Numbered from the stretch's first letter, positions 33,503-44,467 are shown. The stretch is 64,000 nt of DNA from Plotosus lineatus (GCA_024760905.1 CM045733.1:20626001-20690000), one strand, 5' to 3'. Translations and numbers: made by a program. Notes: generated by a model not told the origin, from the sequence alone.

Positions 33503-33521
33503 ACTACATCTCCCAGAATGC
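33503..33521 (+). promoter_or_regulatory. ZNF143/THAP11 (SBS-type) binding site
   Basis: ACTACATCTCCCAGAATGC agrees with the well-known promoter motif ACTACAnnTCCCAGnATGC bound by ZNF143/THAP11. It lies about 200 bp upstream of the dock4 ATG, where such motifs usually sit relative to the start site. Confidence 0.85.
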
Positions 33522-33599
33522 AGCGGGACGAAACCTCCAGGCTGGTGTGAACGCTCTCGCGCTTGTCTGTGTTACTTGGTCGCTCGGGCACGCTGAACA

Positions 33600-33638
33600 A
33601 TGAGTGTCGGCGGAGCGCGAGCAGCCCGGAGCATGTGA
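33600..33638 (+). CDS. Upstream ORF 1 in dock4 leader (12 codons plus stop)
   Basis: ATG to TGA encodes MSVGGARAARSM. It ends well before the main start, so reinitiation would be possible. Whether the transcript includes this ATG depends on the unknown start site. Any function would be translational control rather than a peptide product. Confidence 0.4.
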   Translation: MSVGGARAARSM

Positions 33639-33700
33639 ATGTGTGTGTGATTTTAGCACTCGTGCTCAGCGCCGTGAGATTCTCATCGTGTGGTCTTTCA

Positions 33701-33718
33701 ATGGGCGAAAAACCGTAA
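33701..33718 (+). CDS. Upstream ORF 2 in dock4 leader (MGEKP)
   Basis: A five-codon ORF whose stop lies only 2 nt before the dock4 ATG. If the start site lies upstream, such a close minimal uORF could dampen or meter initiation at the main start. Confidence 0.4.
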   Translation: MGEKP

Positions 33719-33720
33719 AC

Positions 33721-33757
33721 ATGTGGATGCCGACGGAACACGAGAAATTCGGAGTGG
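33721..33757 (+). CDS. dock4: dock4 first coding exon (partial gene, exon 1 only)
   Basis: The exon encodes MWMPTEHEKFGV followed by a single G, then the donor GTAAGT at 33758. From general knowledge the vertebrate DOCK4 N-terminus is MWIPTEHEKYGV, while DOCK3 has MWTPTEEEKYGV, so the match favours DOCK4. A phase-1 junction (G|TN) would restore the Val expected next in the family. DOCK4 is a cytoplasmic guanine exchange factor for Rac/Rap-type GTPases; this piece is the very start of its N-terminal SH3 region. The start codon has A at -3 (AAACATGT), a good context. Two short upstream ORFs precede it, the nearer ending 2 nt before this ATG. No exon 2 was recognised downstream, so the remaining ~30 kb is taken as intron 1. 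The identity rests on 12 residues plus splice phase and promoter context. Confidence 0.82.
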
Positions 33758-34245
33758 GTAAGTTTTGCGCGTGCATTTGTGACAGAAGTGTAAAGTGCGC
33801 GTGAGCTCAAGCCGGAGAGCAGAGCGAGAGGAGCGAGTTGTTTGAATATGTGCAGCTATTCCGTGTCTTTCATCCGAAAATAAGTGAACCGCACAGCTGG
33901 TGCCGGGTTTCTTCGGCTTGGTTTGTTTTATTCAACACCGGGAGTGTAGTTTATCCTCTCTGAGTGTGTTCGGGGTGTTTATTTCTTGCTTATAAAAGTA
34001 TTTCCAACACGTTTGTTTGTTTGTATGTTTGTTTACGTGCAGCAGACCGTGTGTATTGTGTAGCACTTGGCTATTGTGGAGTTTGTTGTTCGTGTGGTCG
34101 AATAAAATAAATAAATAAGCATTTTTGCAGCAGTTTTACCTCAGAGTGAATGAACAGAGAGAAGAAAACCGAGCCTTTCATTCAATGTTGTTTTAATAGC
34201 ATCAACCTGCACATTGAACCCAACCAGTAATACAGAGGAGAGCGA

Positions 34246-34262
34246 GAACGCGCGCGCGCGCA
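34246..34262. repeat. (CG)n(CA)n alternating purine-pyrimidine tract
   Basis: GAACGCGCGCGCGCGCACAC: strict alternation, rare CpG run, prone to left-handed DNA in general. Confidence 0.7.
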
Positions 34263-34384
34263 CACACTCACTCACGTGTCTTGCTATCCTTGTGAGGACC
34301 CTTGAATGACATCATTGATATGTCTGTATTTAACTTTAACATCATTAACTAAAAAGAAACATTTTTGCCCCTGAATGAATGAAT

Positions 34385-34416
34385 AATTATATATATATAT
34401 ATATATATAGACACAG

Positions 34417-34471
<55 letters not shown>

Positions 34472-34499
34472 CATAGATACATAGTATACTGTCTGTATG

Positions 34500-34549
<50 letters not shown>

Positions 34550-34565
34550 ATGCATACTTTGTGTA

Positions 34566-34623
<58 letters not shown>

Positions 34624-34630
34624 TATACAT
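34385..34630. repeat. Compound microsatellite: (TA)n(CT)n(TA)n(CT)n(TA)n(GT)n(TA)n(CA)n
   Basis: Alternating blocks give several long but meaningless ORFs. It directly abuts the 3' end of the minus-strand LINE at 34.65 kb. Confidence 0.95.
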
Positions 34631-34645
34631 ACATACTATGTGTGT

Positions 34646-35990
34646 CTTCTTCTTTTCCTTTCGGCTGTTCCCTTCAGGATTCGCTACAGCGAACCATCCG
34701 CCTCCATCTCACCCTATCCTCTGTATCTTTTTCTCTTACACCAGCTACCTTCATGTCCTCCTTCACCACATCCATAAATCTTCTCTTTGGTCTTCCTCTC
34801 GGCCTTCTGCCTGGTTGTTGCAACCTCAGCATCCTACTCCCAATATACTCACTATCCCTCCTCTGTACATGTCCAAACCATCTCAATCGAGCCTCTCTGA
34901 CTTTGTTTCCAAAACCTCTAACATGTGCTGTCCCTCTGATGTACTCATTCCTGATCCTATCCGTCCTCGTTACTCCCAAAGAGAAAAATTTTCATCTCTG
35001 CTACCTCTAGCTCTGCCTCCTGTCTTTTCCTCAGTGCCACTGGTTTCTAAACCATACAACATCGCTGGCCTCATCACGGTCTTGTACACTTTTCCTTTCA
35101 TTCTTGCCGATACCCTCCTATCACACATCACACCGGATACTTTTCTCCAACCATTCCAACCTGCCTGCACACGCTTCTTTACCTCTTTTCCCCACTCTCC
35201 ATTGCTCTGGATTGTTGAGCCTAAGTACTTTAAATCCTCCACCAAATCTCTGCTCCCTGTAACCTCACCGTTCCTCTTGGGTCCTTCTCATTCACACACA
35301 TGTATTCTGTCTTACTGAGGCTAACCTTCATTTCCCTCCTTTCCAGGGCATACCTCCACCTCTCTAGATTTTCCTCCACTTGTTCTCTGCTCTCACTACA
35401 GATCACAATGTCATCTGCAAACATCATAGTCCATGGAGATTTTTGCCTAACCTCGTCTGTCAGCCTGTCCATCACCATAGCAAACAAGAAGGGGCTGAGA
35501 GCTGACCCTTGATGCAGTCCCACCTCCACCTTGAACTCTTCTGTCACACCAACAGCACACCTCACCACTGTCTTAGATCTCTTGTACATGTCCTGCACCA
35601 CTCTAAAATACTTCTCTGCCACTCCAGACTTCCTCATGCAATACAGTACCACAGTTCCTCTCCCAGCACCCTGTCATATGCTTTCTCCAGATCCACAAAG
35701 GCACAATGCAGCTCCGCCTGACATTCTCTGTACTTCTCTATTAACATCCTCAAAGCAAACACTGCATCTGTGGTGATCTTTCTTGGCATGAACCGAAACC
35801 AAACTGTTGTTCACAAATGCTGAGCTCTGCCCTTCGTCTCGATTGCACTCTCCTTTCCCATAACTACATCGTATGGCTCATAAACTTTATCCCTCTGTAG
35901 TTGCCACAACTCTGCACATCTCCCTTGTTCTTAAAAATGGGCACAAGCACACTTCTCCTCCATTCCTCTGACATCCTCTGACTCTCTAAG
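34646..35990 (-). mobile_element. RTE-like LINE, 5'-truncated
   Basis: Minus strand. The 3' end is at 34646 (complement of CCGAAAGGAAAAGAAGAAG); the coding part extends to about 35,990. The 5' endonuclease region is absent. Family distinct from the Rex3-like copies: its 3' end, not theirs, is shared with the RTE-tailed SINEs. Confidence 0.85.
34674..35770 (-). pseudogene. RTE-like reverse transcriptase and C-terminal region, frameshifted
   Basis: Reading from high to low coordinates: a segment with FVDLEKAYDRV (motif A, about 35,690), then VGLHQGSALSPFLFAMVMDR and MMFADDIVICSE (intact FADD) within 35230-35652, EDLKYLGSTIQSNGEWGKEV within 34970-35245, and RLRWFGHVQRRDSEYIGSRM through RPKRRFMDVVKEDMKVAGV within 34674-34979. 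At least three frame changes break it. Long plus-strand ORFs over the same bases are its shadow. Confidence 0.9.
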
Positions 35991-36090
35991 TATTAACATC
36001 TGAGAGTAATCTGACCAGCTATTAAAAATAATATTTATACTAAATGTGTGGATATATAATGTGTAACATGTATATATACAATAAACACTA

Positions 36091-37626
36091 GTCCTTTTCA
36101 AAAATTAGCATATTGTGATAAAGTTCATGATTTTCTGTAATGTACTGATAAAAATGAAACTTTCATATAGTTTAGATTCATTGCACACCAACTGAAATAT
36201 TTCTGGTCTTTTATTGTTTTAATGCTGATGTTTTTGGCATATAGCTCATGAAAACCCAAAATTCCTGTCTCAAAAAATTAGCTTAGCATATGAAAAGGTA
36301 CTCCAAACAAGCTATTAACCTAATCAACGAATTAACTCCAAACACCTGCAAAAGATTCCTGAGGCTTTTAAAAACTCCCAGCCTGGTTCATTACTCAAAA
36401 CCGCAATCATGGGTAAGACTGCCGACTTGATTGCTGTCCAGAAGGCCATCATTGACACTCTCAAGCAAGAGGGTCAGACACAGAAAGAAATCTCTGAGCG
36501 AATAGGCTGTTCCCAGAGTGCTGTATCAAGGCACCTCAGTGGGACGTCTGTGGGAAGGAAAAGTGTGGCAGAAAACGCTGCACAACCAGAAGAGCTGACC
36601 GGACCCTGAGGAAGATTGTGGAGAAGGGCCGATTCCAAACCTTGGGGGACCTGTGGAAGCAGTGGACTGGGCTACAGGTGCCGCATTCCCCAGGTCAAGC
36701 CACTTTTGAACCAGAAACAGCGGCAGAAGTGCCTGACCTGGGCTACAGAGAAGGAGCACTGGACTATTGCTCAGTGGTCCAAAGTACTTTTTTCAGATGA
36801 AAGCAAATTTTGTCATTCAGAAATCAAGGTGCCAGAGTCTGGAGGAAGACTGGGGAGAAGGAAATGCCAAAATGCCTGCGGTCCAGTGTCAAGTCCCCAC
36901 AGTCAGTGATGGTCTGGGGCTCCATGTCAGCTGCTAGTGTTGGTCCACTGTGTTTTATCAAGGGCAGGGTCGACGCAACTAGCTATCAGGAGATCTTGGA
37001 GCACTTCATGCTTCCATCTGCTGAAAAGCTTTATGGAGATGAAGATTTTCATTTTTTAGCACAAACTGGCACCTGCTCACAGTGCCAAAACCACTGCTAA
37101 ATGGTTTACTGACCATGGTATTACTGTGCTCAATTGGCCTGCCAACTCTCCTGACCTGAACCCCATAGAGAATCTGTGGGATATTGTGAAGAGAAAGTTG
37201 AGAGACACCAGACTCAACACTGTGGATGAGCTTAAAGCCGCTATCGAAGCATCCTGGGCCTCCATAACACCTCAGCAGCGCAACAGGCTGATTGCCTCCA
37301 TGCCACGCCTCATTGAAGCAGTCATTTCTGTAAAAGGATTCCCGACCAAGTATTGAGTGCATAACTGAACATAATTATTTGAAGGTTGACTTTTTTATAT
37401 TAAAATCACTTTTTTTATTGGTTGGATGAGATATGGTTATTTTTGAGAGAGGGATTTTTGGTTTTTCTTTACTTTTTTGCCAACATTATCAATATTAAAA
37501 CAATAAAAGGCTTGAACTACTTCAGTTGTGTGTAATGAATCTAAAATATATGAAACTCTAATGTTTATCAGTACATTACAGAAAATAATGAACTTTATCA
37601 CAATCTGCGAATTTTTTGAGAAGGAC
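36091..37626 (+). mobile_element. Tc1-like transposon, near full length (copy 1)
   Basis: Terminal inverted repeats start GTCCTTTTCAAAAATTAGCA and end GCGAATTTTTTGAGAAGGAC, flanked by TA (36089-36090 and 37627-37628). At 1,536 bp it has the usual Tc1 size, with a single transposase ORF on the plus strand that has decayed. Confidence 0.93.
36409..37356 (+). pseudogene. Tc1-like transposase, frameshifted
   Basis: MGKTADLIAVQKAIIDTLKQ and EISERIGCSQSAVSRHLSG form the first HTH domain. In other frames follow YRCRIPQVKPLLNQKQRQK, WSKVLFSDESKFC (first catalytic Asp), RVWRKTGE, SVMVWGSMSAASVGPLCFIK, NWPANSPDLNPIENLWDIVK (catalytic Glu of DD34E-type enzymes) and a C-terminal VKGFPTKY. At about 37,055 the stretch that should read DLAPAH is altered, so the second catalytic Asp is lost. 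Several indels split the ORF. Cut-and-paste activity would need a donor enzyme. Confidence 0.92.
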
Positions 37627-37628
37627 TA

Positions 37629-37634
37629 GTGTGT

Positions 37635-37690
<56 letters not shown>
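37629..37690. repeat. (GT)n(TA)n microsatellite
   Basis: Directly after the Tc1-like element, perhaps seeded at its TA target. Confidence 0.95.
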
Positions 37691-37692
<2 letters not shown>

Positions 37693-38824
37693 ATACATTT
37701 GTTCTGCAAAGTTTATTGCAAAAAAAGAAATTATTTTTAATAGCTGATCAGATTACTGTCAGATATTCATACAGTGATGGATTACAAATAAATAAATAGT
37801 GCTCTTTTAAAGTTGCAGTTAATGTCCATAATACTAGTCTATGTTTGTTGAGTAGGTTTTCAACTTGCAAATCAGTAGCGAGTTACAGTTGTGGAAATTG
37901 ATTGCATCAAGGACTTTTGGAATCTTGTTTGATTGACGTCTCAACTCCTCAGGAACGCTGTTGTATGAACCTAATTCATGTTTAATGTCCTATTGTAAAA
38001 CAAAGTTCCATCTATATACAGTACATTATTATGTTTTTTTGATGACCCTAATGTTTTTATTTAGGTTTTATTTTCTAAAAAAAAACTCAACCAAAAAAAA
38101 AATATATATATATATGACATTGCCTCTTTAAAGATACAGCGTGTACAGCTGATGGTACAGGTGTAGTAAAAATGACAGGTACACTTTGGCGTCATTATTT
38201 TAACATAAAAGTCGATGTACTGACAACAAAATCTTAACTCAAAGCTTCCTGTCTTAAATTTAATTTGCACTGAACTTTTTTTTAATACTCTTGTTTGGTT
38301 CTCAGATGATGATGGATGGAGTTTTGTCCCGAGTTAGATTTCTATCAGCAGGAACAGCACAGGTTCAGAAACTACTTCATGTATGAATGTTTTTTTTCTT
38401 TCTTTTTTTTATTCTTGTGACAATATTTGTGTTTTTTAGGTTTGCTAAATGACCTCACTAGTCTGAATCGAGCCTTGTTGTTGTTTCTAGTTAGCATCAG
38501 TTTTCTCAGATGTCAGAAGAATACTGCAGTGCTCCGTGGGTATATAAAATTATATTGGAAAACTTTAAAGTCAGAATTATGTAGCTCTGTTTTCAGAGCT
38601 CACTATTTATAACACAACTTGTTAATGCTTTGGGCCACATTGTTAACTTTCAAACTTTGAGTCTTAAATCAAAAACTGGGAATGTACACAATGGAGCAGT
38701 AAAATGGGGCAGAGATTTAAATTAGTTCTGTTGAATCAGTTTGAACTGTAACTTGGCACCATTCGTTGTGCTGAATTAAGCCCAGTAAACACATCTGAAA
38801 AGAAAAATAACTCTAGGTTTACAC
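37691..38824. other. Unassigned intronic sequence
   Basis: AT-rich. Short (TA)n near 38,103. No exon recognised. Confidence 0.4.
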
Positions 38825-40042
38825 TGGAACCCGGCAGGCTCTGGGCCGTCTCAGGGGAGCTTGATGGGTTCACGGCCGTCTCGAAGAAGCTCGGCAGACT
38901 CGGGGGATCTTGGCGGTCTCGGGGTGAGATGGGGGGAGCTCACCGGACTCGGGCCGTCTTGTACGTCCTTGGGGCGAGCGTGGCGGGCTCAGTGCCGGCT
39001 CGGTGGAGCTCGGCGGGCTCGGGGCCGGCTCGGTGGAGCTCGGCGGGCTCGGGGATGGCTCGGTGGAGCTCGGCGGGCTCGGGGCCGGCTCGGTGGAGCT
39101 CGGCGGGCTCGGGGCGGCTCGGTGGAGCTTCGGCGGGCTCGGGGCGGCTTCGGTGGAGCTTCGGCGGGATCGGGGCCGGCTCGGTGGAGCTCGGCGGGCT
39201 CGGGGATGGCTCGGTGGAGCTCGGCGGGCTCGGGGCCGGCTCGGTGGAGCTCGGCGGGCTCGGGGCCGGCTCGGTGGAGCTCGGCGGGCTCGGGGCCGGC
39301 TCGGTGGAGCTCGGCGGGCTCGGGGCCGGCTCGGTGGAGCTCGGCGGGCTCGGGGCCGGCTCGGTGGAGCTCGGCGGGGCCGGCTCGGTGGAGCTCGGCG
39401 GGCTCGGGGCCGGCTCGGTGGAGCTCGGCGGGCTCGGGGCCGGCTCGGTGGAGCTCGGCGGGGCTCGGCGGGGCCGGCTCGGTGGAGCTCGGCGGGGCTC
39501 GGCGGGGCCGGCTCGGTGGAGCTCGGCGGGGCCGGCTCGGTGGAGCTCGGCGGGGCCGGCTCGGCGGGGCCGGCTCGGTGGAGCTCGGCGGGGCCGGCTC
39601 GGCGGGGCCGGCTCGGTGGGGCTCGGCGGGGCCGGCTCGGCGGGGCTCGGCGGGGCCGGGGCCGGCTCGGCGGGGCCCGGCTTCAGCGGGGCTCAGCGGG
39701 GCGGCTCGGCGAGGGCTCAGCGGGGGCGGCTTCAGCGGGGCTTCAGCGGGGGCGGCTCGGGGCTTCAGCCCCGGCTCGGTGGGCTTCGGCGGCGGGGCGG
39801 CTCGGCGGGCTCGGCGGGGCCGGGGCCGGCTCGGCGGGGCCGGGGCCGGCTCGGTGGGGCTCGGCAGGCTCGGGGCCGGCTCGGTGGGGCTCGGCGGGCT
39901 CGGTGGGGTCGGCGGGCACGGCGCCGGCTCGGCGGGCTCGGGGCCGGCTCGGTGGGGCTTGGCGGGCTCGGGGCCGGGGCGGGGGAGCTCGGCGGGCTCA
40001 AGGGATGGCTCGGAGACGGCTCTGGAGAGCTTGGCGGGTCAA
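38825..40042 (+). repeat. GC-rich minisatellite, 30-bp unit
   Basis: The core unit is GGGGCCGGCTCGGTGGAGCT plus CGGCGGGCTC. It is most regular at about 39,150-39,370, degrades into diverged units on the left, and into shorter 24-bp and GGGGCCGGCTCGGC-type units on the right. It contrasts sharply with AT-rich flanks. The unit holds no stop triplet in any forward frame, so all three frames stay open for 367-407 codons (38861-40084, 38929-40047, 39003-40106), giving ten-residue repeats GPARWSSAGS, GAGSVELGGL and RGRLGGARRA. That three-way openness argues for a repeat artefact, not a protein. G-runs on the plus strand could form quadruplexes. Confidence 0.93.
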
Positions 40043-40577
40043 AATAAAATTTTACTACGATTATTCCATTTTAATACGATTTGATGCTAATTGTGATAGA
40101 CTGTGAGAATCATAGTGGAGCGTAGTGGACCCAAGAACAGACCTCGATGCTGATTGTTGAGTGCCATGCTTTCTTTAAACTTCTTACAGTGTGGACATCA
40201 TAACCCAGTCGAATCCCAGGTTTACCTTTTAAACTTGATGTGCATTTCTTGTATCTTTAATGTATGTGCCGTTGCTCCAGGTGTGAATTTCATTAAATGA
40301 AAAATCTTTGCGTCCAGCACAACTGGGTTTAAATGACTGGCTCGTTTGTATTGTTCTTTATTCAGCATGTGGTTACTCTCGAGGCGTAGTGGCTGCTCTT
40401 GTTTAGATGGAAACTAGTTTTTTTTGTGACACTGTGACCTTACAGACAAGACCCTGACAAGTGTCGCTGTGTGGTTTCATCTCCTTTTAAAAGGCTCTGG
40501 GATCTTAGTGCTGGAATTGATCTCAGCTTCAGATTTCACCAAAGACGGTGTGTTACATACCAGTGTTTCATTTGAAA

Positions 40578-40580
<3 letters not shown>
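40043..40580. other. Unassigned intronic sequence
   Basis: No repeat or exon recognised. Confidence 0.4.

Positions 40581-40620
<40 letters not shown>
40581..40620. repeat. (GT)n microsatellite
   Basis: About 19 GT units, followed by a loose CT-rich stretch to about 40,900. Confidence 0.95.
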
Positions 40621-40622
<2 letters not shown>

Positions 40623-42820
40623 TGTAAGAGCAGTTGCCAGCTATTTACAAAGAAACGATGAATTCACTGAGAAAATCTATCTGTCTCTCTTTCTCTCCCT
40701 CCCTTTCTGTCTCTCTTTCTGTCCCACTGTGTCTCTCACTTTCTGTCCCCATCTCCCTCTGTCCCTCTCACTTTCTCACTGTCTCTGAATCCCCCCCTCA
40801 CACACACACACACTTTCTCTCTCTATCCCCTTTATCCCTGTCCCCTTGTTTTTCACCCTCTCAACCGCCCTCCCTCTTAGTCGTCCCCTCTCTTACTCTT
40901 CCTTCATTTCCTCCTTTTTATTATATTGAAGATTCATACTGTGCAGCTCCCGTATTTCGCTTGTTGACCTGTTTACATCAACGGCTCACCAAAATACAGC
41001 ACAGGGGAAGAATCCTCAGACAACACATTAATTCATTATCTCATGAATTTTTTTTTTTTTTTTTTTTTTAGTAGTTCTGGTTGTTGAAAGTTATTGATAT
41101 CGGGATTAAACCTGATAAATTTTACACTTTTTACAAATATTTTTTTTGCAGAAGGTCAGGCGGATGTTGCTGAATAGTCTAAAAATGAAGGGGAGTAATT
41201 GTTTTAGTATATAAATGGGAACATAAAACAAGCAAAATGAATCATGGTTTTAGTTTATAATTCCAACCAGTCACTATTACAGAGTCAGGTCAGGTGAAAT
41301 CTGTATAGCTAACAGTGTCTTTTTAAACTAATTCAGGGTGTAGTATGTACTTCATGGAGGCATTTTACCCCCTAGCCCCATAGTGAACCAGCTAACTGAG
41401 TCTGGTGGGATGTCAAGTGATGGTCTGTGTTTAGAGAACGGTTGCTGTAGGTGAACTTGGTTCGAGCAGAAGGGAAGGAAGGAAGACTATTATAAGCCTG
41501 GAAATGAACATATGCTTTGAGGAAGTGTTTGAGTAAATGGGTTTCTTCTTCATGGTCTCTGTATGAGCTGGACACAGCTCAGAATAGACCGAGTATGAGA
41601 TGTGACCTTTGTGAGGCTCTGTCAGAAGCTGGAGGAGTTTGTGTAGCTTGGTTGACTCTTGAGTGCTGAAGTGTAAAAAAAAAAAAATAATAAATAAATA
41701 ATTGCCTCTCATTATGTGCTATGTTACAGTCAGTCAAGCGTGTTATAGCACATCATAGTCTAGTACCACAATTACTTCTTGGGACACTTCAAGGATTTTT
41801 GTATATGAGTGTGTTTAGTTTGTGACAGGTCTAAGATTTCAAGTATTCAAATGAATCGAGGCCTCTATCTTGTGCGAAACTATGCAAATGTTGCAGAACC
41901 GGTGTAAAATCTGGCAGGAAAAGGGTTTGAATAAAGTTGCTTGAAATGTTTACGAAAATCAGGAGATCGTCTGTCATTTTGTTTCCCTTCAAGACTGCGG
42001 TTATCTTCTTTCCCTCCTTCCAGGGAGGGCAGAGTGAGCTGAGAGGGTTGGCAGCGTGTAATTTGGGCTCATTGTGTAAGCGGCCTCCCTGCACGATGCC
42101 CTGTGGGATTAGCAGGTTGTTTGGCAGTGTTCTGGGCCATTCCTTCATTACACATCGCATGCTGTAATGACTAGGGTCCCGAGGTCAGAGGAGGTGGGAC
42201 CGAACAAACACCTCCCGTGTGTAATTGCCTCTTTATCTGCTGGGATAAAGCACATATTTGGAGGTGATGCTGTTTCAGGAGACGATAGCCCAAATTAGTC
42301 TTCTGCCTGGAGAGCTGCTTGCCTTTCCCGTGTCATTTTTTTTTCAATATTAAAAGCATAACATACACTCATGCAAGACTGAATGTGGAGCACGAATATC
42401 GGCAGTTGTGTGCGAGTGATATTTGACGAGCAGGATTTAAGGAAGGAGTGACACATTCGTGCTTTTGGCGCTTGTTGTCATTTTTCATCCCCTATTATTA
42501 ATTTCCTCCTTGCTAAAATCAGGAAATGGAGATTTATGTATCAGAGGCGGATGTGTAAATCTGTGAGTTAAGTAAAATGTCTGTTCAAACTATTCCGTTT
42601 GTATTTGGTTGCGTAAGTGCTAAAAATCACTTTGTGCCTGCTCTGCTTTCCCTATCTCTCTGTATCATGAGTTCAAGAAGAGTTTGCTCTTCTTACCACA
42701 GATATAAAGACATTTGTGCTTGCTACACCTGTGCAGTACTAAAATCTGTAAAGTCTGCATCTGTAAAATACTGTATCTCAATATAGGAGGTTTCATTTCT
42801 AGGTCAAAGTCAAAGAATAT

Positions 42821-42823
<3 letters not shown>
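40621..42823. other. Unassigned intronic sequence with CT-rich and poly-T parts
   Basis: Pyrimidine-rich 40,680-40,920; poly-T at 41,048-41,069. 41,980-42,330 is repeat-free, GC-moderate and complex, and is a reasonable candidate for conserved non-coding DNA. No exon recognised. Confidence 0.45.
42231..42250. promoter_or_regulatory. Palindromic GATA-site pair
   Basis: CTTTATC TGCTGG GATAAAG: two GATA motifs in perfect inverted repeat with a 6-bp spacer, inside the repeat-free intronic block. Enhancer role is only an inference. Confidence 0.35.

Positions 42824-42859
<36 letters not shown>
42824..42859. repeat. (CA)n microsatellite
   Basis: About 18 CA units. Confidence 0.95.
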
Positions 42860-42860
<1 letters not shown>

Positions 42861-44467
42861 CGGGTAGGTTAGCAGTGCATCACAGCCTGTCATTCACAAC
42901 AGCAGCAACAGTCGCTTCACAAATAATCTTTCCAAATGATGGTTATTGTATTGCCAAGAAGGACATGATTTGCAGCACTACAATATGAACAGGAGAGTAC
43001 GGTATAAACCAATATTATCATACCGCACAGCTGTAACTCATCATATTGCAGAAGATTAATTGGATCGCTTCTGATATTTTTATGTAAATAAGATACGTGA
43101 GCAGAAACCGAGTTTCTCCTCTCTCAGTCTCATTGAAAGTACATAAATCTTATTAGGTGTAGGATCTGATAAACAAGGTTGTGCTGCTTCAACGTTGTAA
43201 ATAATATCCTACCACACAATAAAGAGGCTGTGAAGAAAACAGACTCAGATTGAATATGTTCACAAAATGCAGTTTCATTCCACTGGAGCACCATGTTTTT
43301 TTTTTTTTTTTCCCCTCTCCCATCCACGAAACAACAATTACACCCAACCACATGTTGAAGGGAAAGAAGTTGTGGCAGCCGTTTTTCCTGTTGTTATTAT
43401 CAGTGTGTGTGGCTGGGCAGAGGGTGATAATGTGTCACCCACAACTCAGTGTGACCATAGAGCTAAAAGCAGTCTCACGGTGAGAAATCAAGCTCGCAGA
43501 TGAATGCTTGCATTTAATTACAACTAACAGAACGGCTGACTCATTCTGAACACAGTAGGAAAGTGCATTATATCATTTCACTGCAGACTTGAGACCATTT
43601 TATTGTCCCTGGATTATCAGTGACCTGACCCTGTGACCCTCGTGACCTGAAAAGCTGAGTGATAGGTGTCTGACGAATTAATGATCATATATAAATAGGT
43701 GTACTGCGGTTTGGATTGTGACTGTTGTGTATACTGTCTTATCTGAAACTTACTAAACGCAGAGATGAGTGTTTTAAGCTTTTTGAAAATGCCATCTGAG
43801 AAAATTTTAAATGTTTTGCTGTTTGTTTGTAGTTTTGTTTGTAGCACAACCACTAATGCAGGAGTAATGATAGGACGCACATGCTTTTGAGTGTTGTATG
43901 TTTTCAGTGTTGTATGCCACTATTCTTTGCACTAGTACACACTGCTCGGAATCTGCTACATTAAACAGAGGCTGTTTTTTTTTCCTTTTTGGGTTACAAT
44001 CTACTAATGTTATCTTAAATTTTGAGATTTGTTGTAACTACTGTTTACTATATTTAGCTTGGTGTGAATAAAGCAAAGTATTCAGTGTTAAGAAATAATT
44101 TTACGAAGGGGGCAATTCCATGAAAAATGTTACCTGACGGGATAAAGTCTTTTCACACTAACAATCATTTTTATGATTATTATGAATGATAGAATTATTT
44201 TTTGTGTGGATTTTACGGCATGTGACGAGCAGCCATTCTAAACGTCACCATGTGCTTTTTGGAAAAAGATTCAGGTTTTTAATGATTTATTTATCTTTTA
44301 AAGTTAAGTTGTTTGTATAGTTTTTGTTGCTTATTCCCTGAAAATATTACCCAATGGACATGGTAATCTTTGTTGCTGTTTTTAGTTGAAAATATTATCC
44401 CGTTCTAAAAATGTCAACATGTCATATTTTTCATCAGTTATGAATTATGTTGCATCAGTTACAACAT
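42860..44467. other. Unassigned intronic sequence
   Basis: Poly-T at 43,293-43,311. No exon or repeat family recognised. Confidence 0.4.

Larger units (their letters stand above)
33490..33720 (+). promoter_or_regulatory. dock4: dock4 CpG-rich promoter and 5' UTR
   Basis: CpG-dense sequence rises abruptly out of AT-rich surroundings immediately before the dock4 start codon. It carries a ZNF143-type site and a CGTCATT half-CRE (33494-33500), and no clear TATA box. This fits a TATA-less CpG-island promoter; the transcription start cannot be fixed from sequence. CpG richness continues past the donor to about 33,840. Confidence 0.7.

Noticed and set aside
33496..33810. ORFs of 66 and 104 codons over the dock4 promoter
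   Set aside because: CpG-rich DNA with few stops. The plus one lacks an ATG at its stated start and runs through the GTAAGT donor; neither resembles a known protein.
34379..35318. Plus-strand ORFs of up to 249 codons
   Set aside because: They begin in a microsatellite and are antisense to the RTE-like LINE, whose minus-strand translation shows real reverse-transcriptase motifs.
36526..36759. Minus-strand ORFs across the Tc1-like elements
   Set aside because: Antisense shadows of the transposase, repeated in each copy (for example 37077-37265, 52836-53024, 58124-58312).
38861..40106. Three overlapping plus-strand ORFs of 407, 372 and 367 codons
   Set aside because: They read the same 30-bp minisatellite in three frames. 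Equal openness in every frame and simple ten-residue repeats indicate repeat structure, not a gene.
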